A stretch of DNA of 64,000 nt, taken from contig CP141141.1 of assembly GCA_035235625.1 (NCBI GenBank), positions 21,883,968-21,947,967 on the forward strand. The letters run 5' to 3'. This document shows, one piece after another, positions 47,708 through 60,310 of the stretch. Made by a program: the position numbers and the translations under genes. Source of the stretch: Saururus chinensis. Its lineage: Eukaryota; Streptophyta; Magnoliopsida; Piperales; Saururaceae. Positions within the stretch are counted from its first letter, which is position 1, and each line of letters opens with the position of its first letter. The notes under the pieces were generated by a model. That model saw only the letters and a program-made list of their open reading frames with translations. It was not told the DNA's origin and made no database searches.

Positions 47708-48989
47708 AATACCTGGTAAGCTAGTGCACTCAGACAAACTAGCTGGATTCTCATGGTCCAGATAATCTTAATAATTAATCTCATCTACAAGACAAGTACA
47801 CAACTCGTCCCCACATAACTCAATTTGATTCGACTCAACCTAGGGATTATACATGTTCAACACAGGAACTTAAATCGAAAACATGTCCTTTCGGACCAAC
47901 CAAGTTCCAATTAATTCACCGACCAATTAATCTGGCACGCAATCTCAATCATTGTATACAATTGATCAATTCTGGTTAAACAATGGTAAAACCTCATTCA
48001 TGAAGTCCGATACATGATGCATGATATCATGATACATCCCTGAGCAAAAGTCTACGTGGGTTCCAACACATGGAACATGCTCCCATCAATCCCCTCATGC
48101 ATCATAATCAAAGCATAATCAACTACAATTTCATAGTAGATTCCCCAGACGTGCGTGTATTCATGCATATTCTAAGCACATGACCAATGTTTAACACAAA
48201 CTCATAAGACAATATAAGCATGCTTAAACACATTCAAAACAATAATTCCAAACTGAAATCAAAGCAAAATCTACCATAAGGCTTAAATCCATTCATGTGA
48301 AATCAAACGCTTACTCCCACAAGCATGATTTTTCCACACATTAAGCCACAGCATGATCACATTAATTACCCATGAACCATCCTCATTATAAGAGAACACA
48401 TCTCACCATTTTCCATATAATATCCCTGCTGGAAACATACTCTAATCACAAGAATTACAACATTCAAAGGTTCAAGGTACTTCAATATCAACATGCATAA
48501 TTATCAACATATAATATAATACCGCATGACAACACTTATACATAATCCATAAACCTCCATCATCAATTCCACACCTCCAGTAGCCTAATTTTAGCATAAC
48601 ACACCTCCCATAACCATTATAATCATTAAATAGAGTAAAATATTGAAGTGAGCATAAATTTCAAAAATAGTAAAACTGTTGTGTAGCCGATCAAAAAATC
48701 CACAGTCAGAGAGAAAATGGAAGGACTCTCGAGGGTCTAGATTAGTACCGCAAAAATGGCCATTCGAGCCTTCCTTCTCCTTTCAGGGCCTAAAATTTTC
48801 CGCAGACCCCTCTGAGATAAATAATCCTCAAGAGTCAAATGTTTTGGCAATTCCTCCGGGTCGAAATATGGCTTCCTTGCAAGGCCTTTCGATTGGCTAA
48901 ACTGAAAATATGCGACAAATGTAGTGTATCCGAGTGATCGGCCTGGTAAGCCATTCAATCGCCAACAAAGCAATTTTGAGCCTTCTTCC

Positions 48990-49330
48990 TGTTATGCACG
49001 TACACATGATTCATCAGTTATCTTTATTTCAGTACATTATTATCTTAATTTCAATACATTAGGCTAGTTTCCCTTATGTAATTGGATGATTTGCATTTGT
49101 ATTTAGTTAAGGAACTGTGATAGGTGCGCTAGTGGACCATGAGATAGCCGGGCCCACTAGTAGCATGACTCCCAATGTGAGAGGGCGCAACTCCCCATAA
49201 AGGGTTATCTCCCTCCTTCGTTCAAGTATGCTAATAGATGACTCTAGTTTATTTTCCCCTTTCTTCCTACTTTCTCCCCTTTCCTTGCGTAGAACTCCTT
49301 GTATCGATTGTGCCCACATCGGGCACAACA
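48990..49330 (+). repeat. Reina-like 5' LTR
   Basis: 341 bp, bounded outside by CTTCC and inside by the tRNA-Met primer site. Confidence 0.95.
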
Positions 49331-49789
49331 TTGGTATCGGAGCTCTTACGATCCCCGGACATGGCATGAGGCAAGCAAGCTGTCGCGGCCCCTGAGGTTC
49401 TTCCAGAGAAGAAGGCTCTCGCCTCAGCGGACAGTCCAAAGGCCATTCCTATGAAGACCAGTGGACCCACTCTGACAAAGATCATGGTGGTGCTGAAAAC
49501 ATTGAGCATGGGTGTGGCCAAGGTGGAGGCGTTGGGCATAGTTGTTGTGCAATTGCAGGCTGAGCGCGCAACGCCCCTCCTACCTGGGCCACCCCTTGCT
49601 GTCCTTGAGAAGGGAGGTCCATCACAGTCCCCAGAATTGCAAATTCCCCTCCCCCCAGCACCGGCGGACAATGACACGCGAGTTCCCCATGGCCCAGTGC
49701 ACTTTGGCACGGTCGACTAGGGCCTTGATGGGAGGCGCCAGGCCTGGTAAATACAAGGCACGCTAGGTGTTCGGGAAAATGCCCCATTA

Positions 49790-52700
49790 ATGTCGCCCCC
49801 TAGAAACTTGTTCCCAGAGATGGAGGACGACTTGGAGGAGTACCTGGGGCCCCGCGGTGGACCACGAGGAGGGGCTGAACCTTGTTTGGACTGCCTCCAA
49901 TTCCCTCGTTACAATGGGGATGACGATCCAGTGGAATGGTTGTACAGGCGGAGAAGTTTTTCGCCTTCCAAAGGACGCATTCGGAGGATAAACGTCTATG
50001 CATTGCGGCCTTTCACCTAGATGGAGATGCGTCCATATGGTTCCAGAGCTTCGAGAAGGAGGTGCGCTACCCCACTGCCTTCTCCGACGAGCTGTGCATC
50101 CAATTCGGCCCGAACGAGTTTCAGGACTTCAACGAAATGCTCTCATCACTGCGCCAAACCACCACTGTCAGAGCTTATTATACGGAGTTCATGAAGATAG
50201 CCAACCGCCTTCCCAACTGGCCGGTGGCTGCCTTGGTGGGCACGTCCAAGTGAGGGCTCAAACCGGAGATTTTTGGGGAGATGCGAGGACTTCCCCTGCT
50301 TTAGCATGCTGGATATCGTGCGCCACACACACATTGAGGAAGAGAAGATGACTCAGCAGCGACGAGGAGGTCGGCTCGGGCCCTTTCCCCGGCTTGCTGT
50401 GAGCACCTCCCCTCTTGCCACCCCGACCAGCAGCACAATGGCCAGCAGCCTTGGCCAATACTCCACTCAGCCCGGCCAGATTGTGCGGCGTCTCACACTG
50501 GGACAAATGGAGGAACCCCGGTCGAAGGGCCTCTATTTTCGCTGCGATGAGAAGTTCGTTCCGAGGCACCGGTGTTCCATCAAGGGAAGTCTTCTCATGG
50601 AGGAGATTGATGATAAGGGAACTCATATGGATGGGGCTGACTCATTCCACCATGATGACGTGCTACCGGAGATTTCTGTCCATGCCCTCTTCGGGGCATT
50701 CATTCCATGCACGATGCAGGTCCAAGGTCACCTCAAGCGGCAGTAGGTGGCCATATTGATTGATAGTGGGTCAACACACAACTTCATCAACGAGGTGGCC
50801 CAACAGCTGGGCTGCTTCATGTCCGATTCGAAGCCCTTTGATGTGTTGATTGGTGACGGGAAGCACCTCCGGAGCTCGGGGGTCTATGTGTAGGCAGCAC
50901 TCGCCATTCAGGGCCACATGTTTGTGATCGATGTCTTCTTGTTGCCTACGAAGGGGGTGGGCGTGGTGTTAGGGATACAGTGGCTCCAGGAGCTCGGGGA
51001 CATGCTCTGGAACTTCAAAGACATGGTGATGGATTTCGATGTTCAGGGATAGTGGGTTCGGCTTCATGGATCTCCACTGGGCACCCTTCTCTCTGCTCAG
51101 CTGATGCCTTCTTTGTTTTATTTTGCCCCCCAAGGGTTCCTCCTTCAGCAGTGGGCAGACATCAAAGTCCTTCAAGATGCGTTGCCACAGGATCTCCTGG
51201 ACTTATTGGAGGAGCATTGTCAGGTGTTTGCTGAACCACAGGGCCTTCCTCTAGTGCCGCATCGTGATCACTGTATTCCTATCATTCCAGGTGCCTCTTC
51301 GGCCAATGTCCGACCATACCGCTACCTGCACATTCAAAAGGCAGAGATAGAGCGTCTTGTGGTGGACATGCTTCACTCCGGTATCATTTGTCCGAGCACG
51401 AGCTCGTTCTCCTCCCCGGTGTTGCTCATGCGCAAGAAAAATGCCACATGGTGCTTCTGTGTTGACTACCGGGCCTTGAATGCTATCACCGTCAAGGTCA
51501 AGTACCCTATACCGGTGATTGAAGAGCTTCTGGATGAGCTGGCTGGAGCGACTATCTTCAGCAAACTCGACCTCAGATTGGGTTACCATCAGATACTGGT
51601 GCAGCCAACTAATATGCACAAGACAGCCTTCCGGACTCATGATGGCCACTTCGAGTTCCTTGTCATGCCATTCGGTCTGACCAATGCCCCATCCACATTT
51701 TAGAGCCTCATGAATGATCTCTTCTAGCCCTTCCTCCGCCGCTTCATCTTGGTGTTCTTCGATGATATTCTTGTCTATAGCAAGTCATGGGCGGAACACT
51801 TGGAGCATCTCAGGTCTGTCTTTGCTATTCTGAAAGATAATTCTTTGTTTCTTAAGCACTCGAAGTGGATTGGGCCATATCATCTCTCATGATGGCGTCG
51901 CCACTGACCCCTCAAAGGTGGCCGCCATGCTATCCTAGCCGGCCCCTACTTGCGTCAGGGTGCTTCGGGGCTTTCTCGGCCTCATTGGATACTATCGGAA
52001 GTTCATTAACTGCTATGGAGAGATTGCTTACCCGCTTACAGAGCTGTTGAAGAAGGGGGCATTCAGCTGGTCCGAGGTTGCCCAAGCAGCCTTTGCCGAA
52101 CTAAAGAGGGCTATGGCTTCCGCCCCTATTATGATCTTGCCCGATTTCAACTGGCCCTTTGTGGTGGAGACGAATGCTTCTAATGCTGGCCTTGGGGTGG
52201 TGTTACTGCAAGATGAGCGCCCCATTGCTTACTTCAACAAAGCTTTGGTTGGCTGCTCCCTGTCCTTATCCGTGTACGAGAAGGAGATGTTGGCCATCGT
52301 CCTTGCAATCGACAAGTGGCGGCCTTATTTGCTTGGCCGTAGGTTCCTGATTTGCATTGACCACCAGACCATCAAGTATTTCCTCAAACAGCAGGTGTCC
52401 ACTCCATCACAGCAGCGGTGGGTCAGCAAGCTTCTTGGCTATGATTATGAGGTCGTGTACAAGAAAAGATCGGATAACACCATGGCCGACGCCCTTTCTT
52501 GCTGCTCTTTTCCAGGTTCGTGTTTGGCTCTTTCCAGTCCAGCTTGCCCCTTCCTTGCTGAGTTAAAATAGGCGTATCAGAATGACCCTCAGACCCGCAC
52601 CTTGATCACTTCCCTCCAGACCAACCCAGCTGCTTGGCCATTCTTTGCGTGGAAGGATGCCCTTCTCTTTTGGAAGGACCGCCTATGGGTCCCCGATGTT

Positions 52701-53904
52701 GCTGATCTTCGTCCGCGTATCCTCTCTCATTTCCATGACACTCCCGTGGCCAATCATGAGGGTGCACTCCGCACTTATAAGTAGGTCAATCAGTTTATTT
52801 GGCAGGGGATTCGCCGGGCTGTTACTGAGTATGTGGTCACTTGTGATGTTTGTCAGAGAGCTAAAGCCACCACGGCATCTCCTGCGGGTTTACTTCAGCC
52901 CTTGCCTATTCCCGATAAGGTTTGGGAGGGCGTTTCTATGGACTTTGTGGAGGCCCTACCCTTGGTACAGGGCAAGTCGGTGATTATGGTGGTGGTGGAC
53001 CAGCTATCCAAGTACGCTCATTTTTGCGCTTTGGGACACCCCTTCACCGCCAAGTCAGTGGCAAAACTCTATGTTTGGGAGGTGGCCAAGTTACACGGTA
53101 TGCCTTGCACTATTGTATCTGATCGTGACTGGGTTTTCATCTCTTAGTTTTGGCAGGAGTTCTTCACTTTACAGGGCACCTCTTTGCACATGAGCACCGC
53201 TTATCACCCTCAAACGGATGGACAGACAGAGGTGGTGAACAGATGTTTAGAGCAGTGCTTGTGTTGTTTCACTATGTCTCAGCCCCGCCGATGGCTTCAG
53301 CTTCTTCCTTGGGTGGAGTGGTCTTATAACACCGTCTACCATACTCGTGTTGGTTTCACTCCTTTTGAGGTACTGTATGGAAGGCCTCCCCTGACGGTGT
53401 TATCGTATGCTCCCCATCGCTCGTCGGTGGTTGAGGCCGATTATATGATCCAGACACGGGATGAAGTTCTTCGCTGCGGCTCAGAATAGGATGAAGCAAG
53501 TTTATGATGGTCATCACACTGACAGGGAGCTTGCGGTGGGTGACTTGGTTTATGTCTCTGTTCTTCCTCAGTGCCAGACCTCCTTGTTTCAGCCCAAGCA
53601 CACCAAGCTCGCCCCCCAATTCCATGGCCCTTATGGTGTAGAGGAGCGTATTGGTCCGGTGGCTTACCGCCTTTTTCTACCGCTGGGGTTGTCTTTGGCC
53701 ACTGATGATCCACCACCACCCCTGATGGGCCCAGGTTTTTCTCTAGACCCGGTTCCGGCCTCGATGCTTGATAAGCATCGTGTCCGCCGTTCCGGCTGTA
53801 TTATTACGGAGGTTTTGATTTCTTGGCAGGGACAATCTCTAGAGGATGCCACATGGATGCCAGAGGATGAGTTCATGTCTCGCTACCCAGCTTGGTCGCC
53901 TTGA
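49790..53904 (+). pseudogene. Reina-like gag-pol coding region (fossil)
   Basis: Gag at about 49.8-50.3 kb (RAYYTEFMKIANRLPNWP); protease near 50.76 kb (IDSGSTHNFIN); reverse transcriptase about 51.3-51.9 kb (SKLDLRLGYHQI, FDDILVYSKS); RNase H about 52.1-52.5 kb; integrase with its zinc-binding CDVCQRAK near 52.85 kb and the core ending AYHPQTDGQTEVVNR near 53.2 kb; chromodomain at about 53.8-53.9 kb (LISWQGQSLEDATWMPEDEF). Chromodomains of this family are known to guide insertion to marked chromatin. The reading frame is broken about ten times, so no product is expected. Confidence 0.93.
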
Positions 53905-53934
53905 GGACAAGGCATTTGCGGAAGCATGGTGGAG

Positions 53935-54272
53935 TGTTGTGCACGTACACATGATTCATCACTTATCTTTATTTCAGTACATTATTATCTTAATTTCGGT
54001 ACATTAGGCTAGTTTCCCTTATGTAATTGGATGATTTGCATTTGTATTTAGTTAAGGAACTGTGATAGGTGCGCTAGTGGACCACAAGATAGTTGGGCCT
54101 ACTAGCGGCATGACTCCAAATGTGAGAGGGTGCGACTCCCCATAAAGGGTCATCTCCCTCCTTGGTTCGGGTATGCTAATAGAAGACTCCAATTTATTCC
54201 TCTCTTTCTTCCTACTTCGTCTGCTTTCCCTGCGTAGAACTTGTACCGATTGTGCCCACATTGGGCACAACA
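53935..54272 (+). repeat. Reina-like 3' LTR
   Basis: 338 bp, about 91% identical to the 5' LTR with one short indel. It begins shortly after the chromodomain region. Confidence 0.95.
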
Positions 54273-55358
54273 CTTCCCCATTTCGAAAATCAAACCGAGA
54301 CTCTATGAAAGCACCTTCAAACATTCGTTCATGGTCTCAAACACTATCAAAATCCCATTAAACCTTCTAGAACACTAATTTAAACCATTCTAAGAACATG
54401 CGACTTGAGCTTTAGGAAGAAACTGGCAAATGCCATTCAATTGCAGAACATTTATTAATCATACCATTAGAGGTCAAATCAAGCAAAATCCATTCAAATA
54501 AGAATCATAAAACCGAGATTTTTACCACCCAAAGATGAGATTTGAAAGACCCATTACCTTATCAGTTGTTTTGGATTGGATTTGACTTTCACTCTCCTTG
54601 GAAACCTTCCAAAAACATAGTGTCTAAGTTTAAATCCATTAAAAATCAATTTAACCTTGAAAACCTTAAACAAATCTTAGATCTAGGGTTTGTTAAGCAT
54701 GAAAAACGAATTTTGAGAAGTAGGGTTTGAAATAAGGGAGTAAATAAGTGATTTTAATGCTTGAAAACGAATCAAATCAAAGGGGAAAAGATAGATTAAG
54801 AATGGATTAAAAAAAACCCTAGGGTTTAGGCTTGATTAGAGAAGAACATACCTTAATGCCTTTCTAATTCAGTCCTAATTGGGGAATTAGGCCTTAATTA
54901 CCCTCTCCCATCCTATTCCCAAATTGGGAATGACTCACCCCTTTCTATTTATAGTAGGGCTTGGGGTATACCTAATTAACTAGTGGGGTATAAATAGAAA
55001 TTCTAGCTAAAAATATGTATTTTGATGATTTGACAATAAATTAAATTAGGAAAAATTCTGAAATTTTTTATATAAGCTTTTTCTAATGCCTGGGTCAATT
55101 TGGTCCAAAAACCTCAATTTCGTCGGTATACCAAAACCTCTAATTTTCAAAAAATTGGTGAAAATTCAAAAAAATCCTAAAACTTCAGGTTTGACCCAAA
55201 ATCACTTAAAACTAATAATTGTGAAGTTGGTTTTGATTACAATCTTCAGAAACCCATTTATCTTCGAAAACCACCAAATTTAATCAGAAAACGCTGAAAC
55301 CACATGATAACCGATAAATAACATTAAAATAAATCGGTTCAAGATCAGGGATCTTACA

Positions 55359-56542
55359 ACCAGCCCCTTTCTCCTCTTGAATTTGGGACAACATGCCACA
55401 AGAGGGAGAGGGGGCGTGATTGGGAGAGAGAGGAGAGGAGAGGGGGTTGCTCTAGTGATTAGGGCTGTCTTTCCTCTCTTAAGTCTATTTATACTCCATC
55501 TCTAATTACCCTACATGGGCTTTTTCTAAGTGGGCCTCCTATTTGAATTTCACCATACTATCTTAGAGGGTTTGACACAATGGGAGTGGGCTCTATTTAT
55601 TAGAGCCCATAGAGGCCTGGACCCCCTCACACTGACCAAGCTTGCGACGGGGTCGACCCCTCGCTAACCATGGGTCTAACCAATGACAGTAATTCATGAC
55701 TCGGGCCCCACAAAGTGAATATGCGCACCCTAGTCACATGCCTAGTGTACGTTTCTGACGGTCCCAATTGAATTCGTGTCAAGATAGTTCATGTGGGGTC
55801 GGCACGACCGCCCCCACTATCCTTGGACCTCGTGGCCCATACAAGCTCACCCCAACTGCAAACAAAGTCGACCAAAATGGGCCCGAGCCCATACCATGGT
55901 CCAACACGGATGAGACTGTGTTGGGGATATGATCTTTTTCCATTGAATGTCAGTGCTATAAAATGGAATGAAAATCCATTAGTGTGAGGTAAGTGGAAGT
56001 GCACACAGATATACAAAGCAATATGAATAAACGGGCACATTCTTTCCCCCCTTAAAAAAGAATTTTGTCCCCAAAATTTAGTCAAACTAAATTTCAATGT
56101 ATTCAAACTTCAAAATTCAAAATTTTCAAAAAATCTTTTAATTCCATCGATGTGTTGATGGGTTCATTGTTGTGTTGGTGGATCTAATTTCTGGCTTAAA
56201 ACCATGCACCCAATGACTCAAGCGTCACTTCACTCTGTATCCTCTCTTTTGCATTGTTTGAGTTCCTCATTAGTGATCAGGAAGAAACCGCCTTCCACCA
56301 CTCAGGTCAATCTTGTGTGTTCCCGTTTGGCTCCAGTGACTCTCCTCGGTCATCTCTCGATTCCATTTTGAAGGATTCTAGAGGAATCCCCTTTCGCTGC
56401 ATGCAATTTCTTCAATTCACCAGTGGTGTTTTGTTCTTCACTAATGGTGCCCTTTCTTCTTATGGGAAATCCTTTTGTTTTCACTCCAAAATCATCAAGG
56501 TACTACACACAATTTCTTTGCTCCGTTTGATTTTGAATCAAT
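55359..56542. other. Decayed LTR flank and unassigned DNA
   Basis: 55.36-56.05 kb continues the sequence into which solo LTR B inserted and looks like LTR promoter DNA on the minus strand (TATA box near 55.48 kb). An open frame at 56254-56550 (plus) reads FEFLISDQEETAFHHSGQSC and ends near a possible GT donor; it has no ATG at its start and no family I recognise, so an old exon is only a weak possibility. Confidence 0.4.
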
Positions 56543-56579
56543 CACTATAACAAAAAAGACTATTTGCAACACTTTTATT

Positions 56580-57224
56580 AGCGTCACAATAAAAAGAGTC
56601 CGTAAAAATTGCTTTTTGCGATGCTTAAAAAAGCATCGCAAAAAAATGCCGTAATACTATTATTTTTTAAAAATATGAACTACATTTTATTTCTTTAATA
56701 TTATGAAAGTTATGTTTAAGCGTCACAATTACTATACATATTTTCTTTAATCCCATTTTTGTGAGACTAGGCTCACGAACGTCAGTGTGAGCCCTGGCCT
56801 TGTGGGTAGTCGAATTTCAATCCGACGGCATATACTCATGACTTGGGGGGTAGGCAGGGAGGTTGCGTGCCCCTTTTGCCATCGGATCTTAAAAAAATCA
56901 ATTAATATCCAAGAGGAGAGAGAGGGAGGAGAGAGAAAGAGAGAGAGAGATGGGAAGAGGGAGAGGGAGAGATGATAAGTTTTATTTTTTAAATTTTTTT
57001 TTATTTGTGACGCTTATATGAAAGCATCACAAATTGACAACTATTTGTGAAGCTTATCAACAAGCGTCACAAGTAGTTCATTTTTTAAATAACTAGTATT
57101 TGCGGCTCTTCAAGAGAAATATCACAAATTGACAACTATTTGCGATGTTTCTCAAAAAGAGTCACAAGTAGTTCATTTTTTTTAATAACTAGTATTTGCG
57201 ATGCTTCAAGAGAAGCATTGCAAG
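56580..57224. repeat. CACTA left subterminal repeats (TTTGYGATGCTT)
   Basis: Several direct and inverted copies of TTTGCGATGCTT/AAGCATCGCAAA and the diverged form TTTGTGACGCTT, partly in a unit of about 105 bp with CACAAGTAGTTCATTTTTT. The unit recurs after the hAT-like insert at 59.98-60.09 kb. Such subterminal arrays bind transposase in studied CACTA elements; here that is inference. Confidence 0.75.
56911..56970. repeat. GA-rich microsatellite
   Basis: GAGAGAGAGGGAGGAGAGAG with AAAGAGAG variants, inside the left part of the CACTA element. Confidence 0.8.
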
Positions 57225-57498
57225 TAGGGCTTTTAACGATCCAAGCTAGCTTGTTAAGCGAGCCTAGCTAGGCTTGAACTCGATTCTAGCTTGAATAGGC
57301 TCGAGCTGAATTCGAGCATACCCCTGCTTGACTCGGCTCGACTCGAATATAACTCGAACTTGACTCTACTCTGTTCAAGCTCGAACTCTAACCCAAATAT
57401 AATTTTAAAATTATATATAAATAATACATATTTAAAATAAATAAAACATGTATATGTTATATAAATATAATTATAAATTTAAATATTTCTTTATGACA

Positions 57499-57585
57499 TA
57501 CTCCCTCCGTCCTAGATTAATGCTCCATTTGATTAGTTCATTTTAAAAAATCAAATGGAGTTATTAATCTAGGACGGGGGGAGTA
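57499..57585. mobile_element. Stowaway MITE, 87 bp
   Basis: TACTCCCTCCGTCCTAGATT and its near-exact inverted end lie between TA dinucleotides, forming a near-perfect hairpin (ATCAAATGGAG stem). The high arm identity suggests a fairly young copy. Confidence 0.88.
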
Positions 57586-57920
57586 CATAAAAAGACATAT
57601 ATGTACCAATATCATGTATCATATATTAATTACGAGACCTGTTTATATATGCCGAGGCTCACTCACAACTGTGTGAGCTTGGATGTCGTGCGCCCTTTGA
57701 TTTTGATCCAACTACACACATAACTCAGTCGGCAGATTGATTTCTATCCCCTTGCACCCTTGGATCTCAATCTCATGGCCCATAATGCCTTTGCTCATGT
57801 TGACGTGCATGAGCTCAAACTCATATAAATTTTTTCCATAATATATATCCTTGTTAAATTTTAATGGATGTATGATATATATTTTTAAAAATAAAAATAT
57901 TGGAGACAAAAACACTGATA

Positions 57921-58023
57921 TACGCCTTCTATTCCAAATAAATAGCTCTATTTGATTTTTCAAGATGAACTAAAATTAGTTCAATAGAAAAACAAATGGA
58001 GCTATTAATATATGACGGAGTGT
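57921..58023. mobile_element. Diverged Stowaway-like MITE
   Basis: The right end reads, inverted, CACTCCGTCATATATTAATA, and both arms hold AATAGCTC(C/T)ATTTG around a hairpin centre at about 57.97 kb. The left terminus is worn. Confidence 0.6.
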
Positions 58024-58625
58024 CAACATGATATCACACTAATATACCCAAAAACTCTTTTAAAAGAAGCATGACACTAGGGGGACCAACCTTAGTTCAC
58101 AAAATAATGCTTAGAATATTCTTTCAAAAGTTGAAGCACGACACGGGGACCAGCTTCAGCTTACAGAATGTTTATTTTTTTACATGTACTTGGAATTTTT
58201 TAGAGGCATACTAAAGCTAAAGAATAGTTCTTTTATGAGTAATTTATAAGCATGTAAAGAAAAGTAAATATGAAGAAGTATATGGTAATGGTGCCTAAGT
58301 GAGTTTCTATTTTAGCATCTTTTTTAGTGATTATATGCACAAAAAGAGAGAAAATAGTAATACTACCTTTTTTGAGCATATGTAACTAAAACTCATTTGT
58401 CATAGTTTTTTTCTATATTAATGACTATAGTCAGATGCTTGAGGTGTACGTAGTCGTAATACTTGTTGAAGTGTATTTATCAATATTTAATACTGAAAGC
58501 ATCTTCATATGTGTGATACTTCATATACTTTAGATTTATATATTTTATTTTTATGTTTTTTAGTTCGAGCCCAGTTTGAGCCTAGGCTCTTGATTCACTT
58601 ATTGTACTTCAAGCTTGAGCCTAGC

Positions 58626-59819
58626 TGATGTACTAAAATAATGTTAAATTAAATATTCTCATATTTCGAATTGCAATCCTATTTTGTGTTAATTCATTGC
58701 TGATTTGGGCTTTTTTGTGTTTTAAATACGTTAGTTGGACCTTAATTGACTTTACATGTCTAAACAGGCCTCAACAAGATACAACCGGAAAAGGAAGTTA
58801 AGTCCAACTACCCAAAGCTATTTAAAAGACAAGAATGGGCTCCTAATGGTCTAAACATGCATGGAATAGTCGAACACAACCTTGTGGACCCGTTTGATTT
58901 GAGAATTGTATGAATAGAACTAAATGATGAAAGAAGCTGATTTAGGCAGATTGACACAGCCTTAGTGTTTCGATCATATCTTTTTATGTAGAAATCGGAT
59001 TGATATGATTCTAGTGGCAATGGAAAGAAGACTTCCGTGGCTACAAGTGCTATTTCAGGAAGAAATTTCAAATTCCGAAGATTTATAGGTCCAATTAGAC
59101 AATCAATCAGGATGTAATCTAGAGATATGATTTCATTTTCCTCTTTGAAGCAACCCCTTCTACTCCTATAAATAGAGGGGTGGACGTGATAGAAAGGGGA
59201 TCCTCTCCTCTTTGGAGCTCTCTTCTCCTATTCTCTTCTCTCATTTTGTAATTTTGTTTTTAGTTTTATTGTAATGGCTTTCTAAAGCTCTCAAGCTAAG
59301 GCTAGGAATGAAGCTTGTACTTGATGTTTAATGGATGCTTTGATTCAAGTAAGTTCTTTATAGTTTTAAATTGATGTTTCATATTTAAGGAGTTTATAAT
59401 CTATATAATTATTTGATTCAGCGTTGACGAAAGGCACGCTGAATGGTTATAATTCCCTGTGATTATACACTTAATACTTTCACGTAGTAAACAATCAATT
59501 ACTATCGTTCTATTTCAAAGTTCTTTAAAAGATAAATTTTCCGATTAAGACGAATTTTCATTTGATCTTAATTGAGTTATCATTTGAATCAAATATACAT
59601 TAGAGATTTATTACAAGTGGATTTCCGATGCCTTAGCACTTTCTCTTTGATTGTCTCTTATTCTCTATTTCAACTTCCTTCTCTTTTATGTTCTCTTCGT
59701 AATAGTTTTCTTTGCCACACAAGGCTTTCCATATGGATCGACCTTGTTTACTATAGTTGACAAGTAAAAAAGAAATCTAAACTAGACTAATTCATAGTCT
59801 TGGTTTGGACGTAACAACA
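58626..59819 (+). mobile_element. Solo LTR D, 1.19 kb, with TSD
   Basis: Starts TGATGTACTAAA and ends GTAACAACA, with a perfect 5-bp duplication CTAGC on both sides (58621-58625, 59820-59824). A TATA box TATAAATAG at 59167-59175 lies in the plus strand, followed by a CT-rich leader. No internal retroelement domains are present. It is unrelated to solo LTRs A-C; the lineage is unknown. Confidence 0.8.
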
Positions 59820-60310
59820 CTAGCTTTGGATTTCAAATTCAAGCCGAGCTCAAGCTGATCATTTCGAGCTTGTTCAAGCTTTGAGCTGAGCTCGAGCTGA
59901 GCTTCAATAGTTTGAGTTTAAGCCGAGCAAGCCCAATACTTAGCTCAACTCGGCTTGTTAACAACCCTAGTCCCAAGTAGTTAGGTTTTATTATTTTTTT
60001 TATAAATAAATAGTATTTGTGATGTTTCAAGGGAAGAGAAGCATAAAAAAATATCAACTATTTGTGATGCTTCTCTTGAAGCGCCTGCATAGGAAATTTC
60101 ACCTACACCTTTATCTCCCCTTGCCTGAGCTCCCCCCTCGGCTGCTGGCCAGAGTAGGAGCAGCTCCATCCTGGCTCTCTTGCTCCACCCCCAGCTTCTG
60201 GTAGAAGCAGGAGGGCCTCCCTTCTCCCTTCTCCCCCTCCCCCTCCCCCACCCTGGCTCCCCTTCTCCCCCTCATCTTCTATCCTAAGCAGGAGGGGTTC
60301 TACTCCTCCT

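Larger units (their letters stand above)
48990..54272 (+). mobile_element. Ty3/gypsy chromovirus (Reina-like), 5.3 kb, with TSD
   Basis: 5,283 bp, plus strand. LTRs of 341 and 338 bp start TGTT(A/G)TGCACG and end GGGCACAACA. An initiator-Met primer site TGGTATCGGAGC follows the 5' LTR by one base. A perfect 5-bp duplication CTTCC flanks it (48985-48989, 54273-54277). Domain order gag, protease, RT, RNase H, integrase, chromodomain defines a chromovirus; short LTRs and total length fit the Reina clade. LTRs differ at about 9% of sites, roughly twice the copia element, so it is older (very roughly 3-5 million years). Broken in about ten places. Confidence 0.95.
46454..55358 (-). mobile_element. 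Solo LTR B (same group as A), split by a Reina-like element
   Basis: Starts TGTCACACCCCGGCAC and ends GGGATCTTACA on the plus strand. Without the nested element it is about 3.6 kb. Flanking 5-mers are GCCAA and ACCAG, matching at three of five bases, consistent with an old, worn duplication. A minus-strand TATA box (complement of 54947-54956) sits at the same place as in A and C. No internal domains of its own family remain. Confidence 0.75.
57225..59969. mobile_element. hAT-like element nested in CACTA
   Basis: The left end TAGGGCTTTTAACGA and the inverted right end TAGGGTTGTTAACAA agree at about 11 of 15 bases. Subterminal parts are packed with GAGCT/AGCTC words (GGCTCGAGCTGAATTCGAGC), as in the 4.6-kb element. 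Flanking 8-mers ATTGCAAG and GTCCCAAG match at five of eight. Removing the element restores the CAAGTAGTT word of the surrounding CACTA repeat. It holds solo LTR D and two Stowaway-like MITEs; without D it is about 1.5 kb. No transposase is seen. Confidence 0.7.
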
